Assembly: GCF_000376265.1 (NCBI RefSeq) | Contig: NZ_AQWU01000069.1 | Location: forward strand, 1 to 64,000 | DNA length: 64,000 nt | Direction: 5' to 3' | Origin: Thermus igniterrae ATCC 700962 | GTDB taxonomy: Bacteria > Deinococcota > Deinococci > Deinococcales > Thermaceae | Shown here: positions 59,190 through 64,000 of the stretch, piece by piece | How positions within the stretch are numbered: position 1 is the stretch's first letter | Layout of the letters: the number at the start of each line of letters is the position of its first letter | The notes under the pieces: model-generated | What the model saw: the letters and a program-made list of their open reading frames with translations, nothing else | Told to the model about the DNA's origin: nothing | Databases searched by the model: none | Program-made: the position numbers and the translations under genes

Positions 59190-60262
59190 CCCACCCGCCT
59201 CCCCCCCAGGTAGACGGCCTGGACCCGCAGGTCTTCGTCCAGCACCACCAGGTCCGCCCGCTTGCCCACGGCGATCTCCCCCCGGTCGGGAAGGCCCAGG
59301 TAGCGGGCGGGGTAGAGGCTGAGCCGCCAGGCCGCCTCCTCCAGGGAAACCCCCCAGGCCACCAGCCGCCGCAGGGCCTCGTCCATGGTGAGGGCACTCC
59401 CCGCCAGGGAATCCCCCCGCCACACCCCCTCCCCCCGCTTGACCACCCGCCCCTCCCCCAGGGGATACTCCCCGTCGGGCATGCCCGCGGCCGCCACCGC
59501 GTCCGTGACGAAGTAGAGCCCGGGGATGGCCCTGAGGGCCAGCCGGAGGACGGCGGGGTGCACGTGGAGGCCATCGGGGATGAGCTCCGCCCACGCTCCC
59601 CGCTCCAGGGCCAGGCCCACCACCCCGGGCTCCCGGTGGTGCAGGCCGGTCATGGCGTTGTAGAGGTGGGTGAAGCCGGAGGCCCCCGCCTCCAGGGCGG
59701 CCAGGGCCTCCCCGTAGGTGGCGGCGGTGTGGCCCAGCTGGACCCGGACTCCCCTCTCGGCCAGGAGGCGGATGAGGTCCAGGGCCCCGGGGAGCTCGGG
59801 GGCCAGGGTGAGGACGCGCACGGGGGCGAGGGAGAGGAGGCGCTGGGCCACCTCCGGGTCTGGGGGAAGGGGGAAGGGGGGCTGGGCCCCCAGGCGCTTG
59901 GGGTTGAGGAAGGGGCCTTCCAGATGGGCGCCCAGGATGGCCTCGCCCAGGGGGCCTTTCATGGCCTCCTGGATGGCCAGGAGGGCGCTTTCCAGGTGGG
60001 GTAGGGGTGCGGTGAGGGTGGTGGGGAGGAGGCCGGTGGTGCCGTGGCGGAGGTGGAAGGCGGCGGTGCCCTCCACGCCCTCCCTGCCGGCCATTACCTC
60101 GTATCCTCCGCCCCCATGCACGTGGAGGTCCAGGAAGCCGGGGAGGATGAGGGGGCCTTCCACAGGGGCTTCCTCCAGGGCCTCTATGCGCTCGGTGAAG
60201 CGGATGCGGCCCCGCATCCATCCTTGGGGGAGGAGAAGCAGGCCTTCTAGCACCCCGGCCAT
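59186..60262 (-). CDS. nagA: N-acetylglucosamine-6-phosphate deacetylase
   Basis: A 358-residue amidohydrolase: LPGFLDLHVHGGGGYEVMAG (HxH metal motif), GAHLEGPFLNPKRLGAQ (metal Glu), QLGHTAATYGEALAALEAGA, THLYNAMTGLHHREPG, and FVTDAVAAAGMPDG (catalytic Asp). It removes acetate from GlcNAc-6-phosphate in amino-sugar recycling. No nagB or transporter is adjacent. A weak or absent ribosome site and a -10-like TAGGCT close upstream suggest a very short leader. Confidence 0.92.
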   Translation of the reverse strand: MAGVLEGLLLLPQGWMRGRIRFTERIEALEEAPVEGPLILPGFLDLHVHGGGGYEVMAGREGVEGTAAFHLRHGTTGLLPTTLTAPLPHLESALLAIQEAMKGPLGEAILGAHLEGPFLNPKRLGAQPPFPLPPDPEVAQRLLSLAPVRVLTLAPELPGALDLIRLLAERGVRVQLGHTAATYGEALAALEAGASGFTHLYNAMTGLHHREPGVVGLALERGAWAELIPDGLHVHPAVLRLALRAIPGLYFVTDAVAAAGMPDGEYPLGEGRVVKRGEGVWRGDSLAGSALTMDEALRRLVAWGVSLEEAAWRLSLYPARYLGLPDRGEIAVGKRADLVVLDEDLRVQAVYLGGRRVG

Positions 60263-60270
60263 CCTTTCGC

Positions 60271-60289
60271 TAGCCTATCCCCTAGGCTA
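60271..60289. promoter_or_regulatory. Palindrome in the nagA/decarboxylase divergent promoter
   Basis: TAGCCTA-TCCCC-TAGGCTA, perfect 7-base arms (60271-60277, 60283-60289). Each arm reads TAGGCT, a -10-like hexamer, towards its own gene: six bases before ATG 60295 on the plus strand, nine before ATG 60262 on the minus strand. It may be an operator, or two mutually exclusive -10 elements. No matching -35 boxes were found. Confidence 0.5.
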
Positions 60290-60294
60290 AGGGA

Positions 60295-61458
60295 ATGGAG
60301 CCTTCTCTAGACCCCAGGTTCTTAGAGGCCCTGCGGAGGCTTCTCCCGGACCAGTCCACCCCCTTTTACGCCTACGACTGGACCCGGGTGGTGGTCCAGG
60401 TGGCCCGCATGCGGCGGGCCTTCCCCTTCGCCCGCCTCCTCTACGCCCTAAAGGCCAACCCACGCCTGGGCCTGCTCCGCCGGCTTCGGGGTTTGGGCCT
60501 GGGGGCGGAAGCGGTCTCCTTGGGCGAGGTTTTGCGGGCCTACCGGGCGGGGTTTGGACCCGAGGAAGTGGTCTGGAATGGCCCGGTGAAACCCGTGGAG
60601 GCCCTTTTGGCCCTGCGGGAACGTTCGCCGGTGGTGGTCCTGGACTCGGAGGGGGACATTTTGCGGGTGGCCCGCCACCTGCCCCAGGCCCGGGTCCTCC
60701 TCCGGGTGAACCCGGACCTTCCCGTGCGCACCCACGGCCACCTGGCCACGGGCAGGGGGGAGAGCCAGTTTGGCGTCCTGCCCGAGGCGGTGCCGGGGCT
60801 TGTGCAGGCCATTCGCCAGCGGGGGCTTGGGTTTTTGGGGCTCCACCTTCACTTGGGCTCGGCCCTGGACAGGGTGGAGGACTTCCTCCAGGGCTACCGG
60901 GTGCTGGAGGCCCTCTTCCCCCAGGTGGGGCCGGTGGCGGTGCTGGACCTTGGGGGTGGGTTTGGCTTGGGGCTGGACCTCGAGGCCCTCTCCCACCCCA
61001 TGCAGGCGCTTGCCCGCCTGTACGGCGCCCAGGTCTGGCTGGAGCCGGGCCGCTTCCTCCTGGCCGAGGCCGGGGTGCTGGTGGTGCGGGTGGTGGGCCT
61101 GAAGGAGACCCGGCGGCGCTACCTCCTCCTGGACGGGGGGATGACTGCCCTGCTCCGCCCCGCCCTGTATGGCGCCCGCCACCCGGTCCTGCCCCTATAC
61201 GCTTCCCAAGCGGAAGGGGAGTTTGACCTGGCAGGCCCCGCCTGCGAGGCGGGGGACGTGCTGGCCCGGGGCGTGCGCCTTCCCGTGCCCAAGGAGGGGG
61301 ATGCCCTCGCCCTCCTGCAGGCCGGGGCCTACGGGGGGAGCATGGCCCTCACCTACCTGGACACCCCCAGGCCCAAGGAGCTCCTCTGGACGGGGGAGGG
61401 GTGGGAGGTGTTGCGGGAGAGGGATGCACTAGAAAGCCTCTGGGCAAATGAGGGCTAG
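60295..61458 (+). CDS. PLP-dependent decarboxylase, diaminopimelate decarboxylase-like
   Basis: A 387-residue fold III PLP enzyme: YALKAN with the Schiff-base Lys53, GLHLHLGSALD (His stacking on PLP), LDLGGGFGLGLDL (phosphate loop), LEPGRFLLAEAG, CEAGD with Cys317, and LQAGAYGGSMALTYLDTPRP, all typical of the LysA/ornithine decarboxylase group. Thermus is known to make lysine by the aminoadipate route and to use ornithine in its cell wall, so a genuine DAP role is doubtful. Other substrates (carboxynorspermidine, ornithine, lysine) remain possible. Confidence 0.85.
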   Translation: MEPSLDPRFLEALRRLLPDQSTPFYAYDWTRVVVQVARMRRAFPFARLLYALKANPRLGLLRRLRGLGLGAEAVSLGEVLRAYRAGFGPEEVVWNGPVKPVEALLALRERSPVVVLDSEGDILRVARHLPQARVLLRVNPDLPVRTHGHLATGRGESQFGVLPEAVPGLVQAIRQRGLGFLGLHLHLGSALDRVEDFLQGYRVLEALFPQVGPVAVLDLGGGFGLGLDLEALSHPMQALARLYGAQVWLEPGRFLLAEAGVLVVRVVGLKETRRRYLLLDGGMTALLRPALYGARHPVLPLYASQAEGEFDLAGPACEAGDVLARGVRLPVPKEGDALALLQAGAYGGSMALTYLDTPRPKELLWTGEGWEVLRERDALESLWANEG

Positions 61459-62144
61459 GCCTGCTTCAGGAGGCCAAAGAGGCCCCAGTGCTCCCGCAAG
61501 AGCTCCGGGTGCCACTGCACCCCCAGGAAGAAGGGGTGTCCCTCCAGGGCCACGGCTTCCACCAAACCGTCTGGGGCCGCGGCTAGCGGCTTCAGTCCCT
61601 GGCCCAAGGCCTTGATCCCCTGGTGGTGATAGGAGTTGACCCGGAAGGTTTCGGGGAAGAGGGTGTTCAGCGGGCTTGGTCCCACCTGGCGCACGGTGTG
61701 GGCCAGGGCCGGAGGAGGGCTTTTTTGGAAGTGCTGTACCCTGTTGGGCCCTTGGGCCTCGAGGTCCTGGTAGAGGCTTCCCCCCAGGGCCACGTTCATC
61801 ACCTGCAGACCCCGGCAGACCCCCAGGGTGGGGAGGCCTTGGCTGGCGGCGTACCGGGCCAGGAAAAGCTCGTGGCCATCCCGTTCCGGGCTCACCTCCC
61901 CCAACCTGGGATGGGGCTCTTCCCCGTAGAGGAGGGGGTCCAGGTCCCCGCCCCCGGGCAGGAGGAGGCCGTCCAGATGGGGCAGGATGCGCTCCAGGGC
62001 CTCTGGGGGTTGCGGGGGCAGGAGGACATAGGCCAGGCCCTGGGCGGCCAGGGTTTCCAGGTAGGGCTCCAGCACGCCCCAAAACCTTGCCCTCATGACG
62101 CCCTCGCTCAGGCGGGACTGGGTGGCCACCCCAATGCGGCGCAT
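61455..62144 (-). CDS. Class I glutamine amidotransferase-like, gamma-glutamyl-GABA hydrolase (PuuD) family
   Basis: A 229-residue peptidase C26 protein: LLLPGGGDLDPLLYGEEPHP, nucleophile Cys110 in LGVCRGLQVMN, NSYHHQGI, and FLGVQWHPEL with the catalytic His and Glu. PuuD cleaves gamma-glutamyl-GABA in putrescine use; other members hydrolyse gamma-glutamyl amines or folates. Convergent with the decarboxylase gene, sharing CTAG between both stops. A link between the two enzymes in polyamine metabolism is only inference. Confidence 0.87.
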   Translation of the reverse strand: MRRIGVATQSRLSEGVMRARFWGVLEPYLETLAAQGLAYVLLPPQPPEALERILPHLDGLLLPGGGDLDPLLYGEEPHPRLGEVSPERDGHELFLARYAASQGLPTLGVCRGLQVMNVALGGSLYQDLEAQGPNRVQHFQKSPPPALAHTVRQVGPSPLNTLFPETFRVNSYHHQGIKALGQGLKPLAAAPDGLVEAVALEGHPFFLGVQWHPELLREHWGLFGLLKQA

Positions 62145-62183
62145 TGCCTCAGTCTAGTCCAGACGGCTCCGGGACCTGCCTCC

Positions 62184-62234
62184 TTGACGGGAGGGGTGGG
62201 ATGAGGGTATGGTGTGCTTACCGACCGGTCGGTG
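62184..62234 (+). promoter_or_regulatory. tetR promoter and TetR (PfmR-type) operator
   Basis: -35 TTGACG (62184-62189), 18-base spacer, -10 TATGGT (62208-62213). At the predicted start lies ACCGACCGGTCGGT (62220-62233), a perfect 14-base palindrome. TACCGACCGGTCGGTG (62219-62234) agrees at every fixed position with the site TACCGACCGNTNGGTN that, from memory, is reported for T. thermophilus PfmR. A repressor bound here would block start of its own gene. Confidence 0.75.
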
Positions 62235-62238
62235 AGCC

Positions 62239-62814
62239 ATGGTGACCACCACCCGCGACCGCATCCTGGAGGAGGCCGCAAAGCTCTTCACCGAGAAGGG
62301 CTACGAGGCCACCAGCGTTCAGGACATTGCCCAGGCCCTGGGCCTTTCCAAGGCGGCTTTGTACCACCACTTCCGCAGCAAGGAGGAGATCCTGGCCGAG
62401 ATCAGCCTCCTGGCCCTGGAGGGCCTCCTCAGGGCAGGGGAGAAGGCCCTCGGGACCGAGGACCCCCGGGAGGCCCTCCGCCAGTTCATGGAGGCCCACG
62501 CCCGCTTCTTTGAGGAGAACTACGCCTTCTTCGTCACCATGCTCCAAGGCATCAAGAGCCTCTCCCCGGAAAACCGCGCCAGGACCGTGGCCCTGCGGGA
62601 CCGGCACGAGGCTAACCTGCGGGAAATCCTGCGGCGGGGGATGGCCCAGGGGGTCTTCCGCCCCGTGGACGTGGCCTTGGCGGGACGGGCGGTGCTTTCC
62701 ATGCTCAACTGGATGATCCGCTGGTTCCGCCCCGGGGGGCCCATGCGGGCTGAGGAGGTGGCCCGGGGGTACTTTGACCTGATCCTGAGGGGGCTTGAAG
62801 ATGGAAGTACCTGA
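62239..62814 (+). CDS. TetR-family repressor of acyl-CoA metabolism (PfmR-like)
   Basis: A 191-residue TetR protein: helix-turn-helix within RILEEAAKLFTEKGYEATSV and DIAQALGLSKAALYHHFRSK (about 8-50), and a helical ligand-binding domain ending WMIRWFRPGGPMRAEEVARG, as in FadR/PaaR-type regulators that sense acyl-CoAs. It overlaps the acyl-CoA dehydrogenase gene by 14 bases and has an autoregulatory palindrome five bases before its ATG. Name by operator match; orthology to PfmR needs alignment. Confidence 0.88.
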   Translation: MVTTTRDRILEEAAKLFTEKGYEATSVQDIAQALGLSKAALYHHFRSKEEILAEISLLALEGLLRAGEKALGTEDPREALRQFMEAHARFFEENYAFFVTMLQGIKSLSPENRARTVALRDRHEANLREILRRGMAQGVFRPVDVALAGRAVLSMLNWMIRWFRPGGPMRAEEVARGYFDLILRGLEDGST

Positions 62815-63937
62815 GCACAGGGAGATCCGCGAGCTGGCCCGGCGGTTTTTGGAAGAGGCACGGCCTCTTCTCTGGGAGTACGAGGCCAAGGAGGCCTTCC
62901 CCTGGCCCCTGGTGGAGCGGATGGCGGAGCTGGGGTTTTTGGGGGTCTTCGTCCCCGAGGCGCTAGGGGGGGCGGGCCTGGACTTTTGGGCCTACATCGC
63001 CCTCCTGGAGGAGCTTGGAGGGGTTTCCTCCCTTCGCTCTATCCTCTCCGTGCAGCAGAGCCTGGTCCTCACCCCCCTCCTCACCTTTGGCAAGGAGGCG
63101 CAGAAGCGGCGCTACGTTCCCAGGCTGGCCCGGGGAGAGATCCTCGGGGCCTTCGGCCTCACGGAGCCGGGTTCGGGCTCGGATGCGGCAAGCCTTCGGA
63201 CCAGGGCCCATCGGGACGGGGCCTTTTACGTGCTGGAGGGGCAGAAGACCTTCATCTCCCACGCCAACGTGGCCGAGGTCTTCCTCATCTTCGCCAAGAC
63301 CGATCCCCAGGCCGGGGCCCGGGGCATCACCTGCTTTTTGGTGGAACGGGGGGACGGGGTGAGGACCCAGCCCCTGAAGGGCAAGCTGGGCCTTCGGGCG
63401 GCGGACACCGGGGTGGTCTTCCTGGACGGGGTGCGGGTGCCCGAGGATCGGGTGCTGGGACGCGAAGGGGAGGGCTTCCGCATTGCCATGGCCACCCTGG
63501 ATACCGGGCGCATCTCCCTGGCGGCGGGGGCGGTGGGGCTTATGCAGCGGGCCCTGGACCTCTCCTTGCGGTACACCCGGGAGCGGGAGCAGTTTGGCCG
63601 TCCTGTGGCCTCCTTCCAGCTCGTCCAAGGCCATCTGGCGGAGATGAAGCTGGACCTCGAGGCCAGCCGCCTCCTCACCTACCAGGCGGCCTGGAAGAAG
63701 CAGAAGGGGGAGCGGTACACCCTGGAGGCCAGTCTGGCCAAGCTCTACGCCTCCGAGGCCGCCAACCGGGTGGCCTACCGGGCCATCCAGGTCCACGGGG
63801 GGTACGGCTTCCTGGAGGAGTACGAGGTGGCCCGGCTTTACCGGGATGCCCGCATCCTCACCCTCTACGAGGGCACCAGCGAGGTGCAGCGGCTCATCAT
63901 CGGGGCGCACCTCACGGGGATGAAGGGGTTTGCCTGA
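62801..63937 (+). CDS. Acyl-CoA dehydrogenase
   Basis: A 378-residue FAD enzyme of the ACAD family (usual 380-400). Seen: FGLTEPGSGSDAASLRTRAH (FAD/substrate loop), TFISHANVAEVFLIFAKTD, RALDLSLRYTREREQFGRPV, and YRDARILTLYEGTSEVQRLI with the likely catalytic-base Glu. It forms an enoyl-CoA from an acyl-CoA and passes electrons to ETF. ATG 62801 after GAGGGGG; co-transcribed with the TetR gene and thus under the PfmR-type operator. Confidence 0.94.
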   Translation: MEVPEHREIRELARRFLEEARPLLWEYEAKEAFPWPLVERMAELGFLGVFVPEALGGAGLDFWAYIALLEELGGVSSLRSILSVQQSLVLTPLLTFGKEAQKRRYVPRLARGEILGAFGLTEPGSGSDAASLRTRAHRDGAFYVLEGQKTFISHANVAEVFLIFAKTDPQAGARGITCFLVERGDGVRTQPLKGKLGLRAADTGVVFLDGVRVPEDRVLGREGEGFRIAMATLDTGRISLAAGAVGLMQRALDLSLRYTREREQFGRPVASFQLVQGHLAEMKLDLEASRLLTYQAAWKKQKGERYTLEASLAKLYASEAANRVAYRAIQVHGGYGFLEEYEVARLYRDARILTLYEGTSEVQRLIIGAHLTGMKGFA

Positions 63938-63965
63938 AGCAGGAGGCCGGGCATCGGATGCGCTC

Positions 63966-64000
63966 ATGGGACGGCTAGAGGGCAAGGTCATCCTGGTCAC
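63966..64000 (+). CDS. Start of a short-chain dehydrogenase (cut by window edge)
   Basis: Twelve codons are visible, MGRLEGKVILVT, the typical beginning of an SDR just before the glycine-rich cofactor loop. AGGAGG is 19 bases upstream, rather far, but no other in-frame start is available. It follows the acyl-CoA dehydrogenase gene and is probably part of the same operon. Confidence 0.6.
   Translation, partial: MGRLEGKVILV

Overview
The window reads as chromosomal DNA of a Thermus species. Inference rests on the very high GC content with G/C-saturated third codon positions, nose-to-tail genes that often share ATGA or GTGA start/stop overlaps, AGGAGG ribosome binding sites, -10 elements such as TACCCT or TATCCT, and an exact match to a TetR operator described in T. 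thermophilus. No rRNA, tRNA or CRISPR array was seen. A transposase tail lies at the left edge.

Bases 1-26,620 form an aromatic-catabolism island. Operon A (minus, 8099 to 312) has a branched-chain-type ABC transporter (binding protein, LivH, LivM, fused LivG-LivF), a two-subunit Rieske dioxygenase, a small conserved protein and 4-hydroxybenzoate 3-monooxygenase (PobA). A second minus unit (9581 to 8203) has a CMD-fold protein and a type I extradiol dioxygenase. Divergent from it is an IclR regulator followed by a complete dehydrogenase-branch meta-cleavage operon (to 15,867): semialdehyde dehydrogenase, two tautomerase-like subunits, 4-oxalocrotonate decarboxylase, hydratase, aldolase and acylating acetaldehyde dehydrogenase, ending in pyruvate and acetyl-CoA. 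Next is a second ABC transporter with a different fusion (LivM-LivG) and an aromatic aldehyde dehydrogenase (21,775 to 15,864, minus). Divergent from that is a plus operon with a second extradiol dioxygenase, a GntR/FCD regulator, a DUF6282 protein, a PIG-L (GalB-like) hydrolase/hydratase, an RraA/CHA-aldolase-like protein and a 6PGDH-like dehydrogenase. The two catabolic regions share a promoter/operator element.

Bases 26,646-35,765 carry an orphan TAXI binding protein whose ribosome binding site lies in a 13-bp hairpin, then a ten-gene minus operon: exported cyclase, AhpD-like protein, NMT1-type ABC transporter, TRAP transporter, metallo-beta-lactamase hydrolase and PxpA. It looks like uptake and hydrolysis of a small organic acid, cyclic amide or lactone.

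Bases 35,990-48,946 are the most unusual part. They form a Pel-like exopolysaccharide island: three GH114-type glycosidase proteins (one a lipoprotein, one with an N-terminal CBM9-like domain), a PelF-like glycosyltransferase, a multi-spanning exporter-like protein, a lipoprotein deacetylase (Agd3/PelA-like), and three surface proteins with cohesin-like, dockerin and Ig-like modules, one of them frameshifted.

Bases 48,964-64,000 hold two dipeptide-type ABC transporters without ATPases, an M20 peptidase, an MmsA-type aldehyde dehydrogenase, a short-chain dehydrogenase, NagA, a DAP-decarboxylase-like enzyme, a PuuD-like amidotransferase, a TetR regulator with its operator, an acyl-CoA dehydrogenase and the start of another short-chain dehydrogenase.
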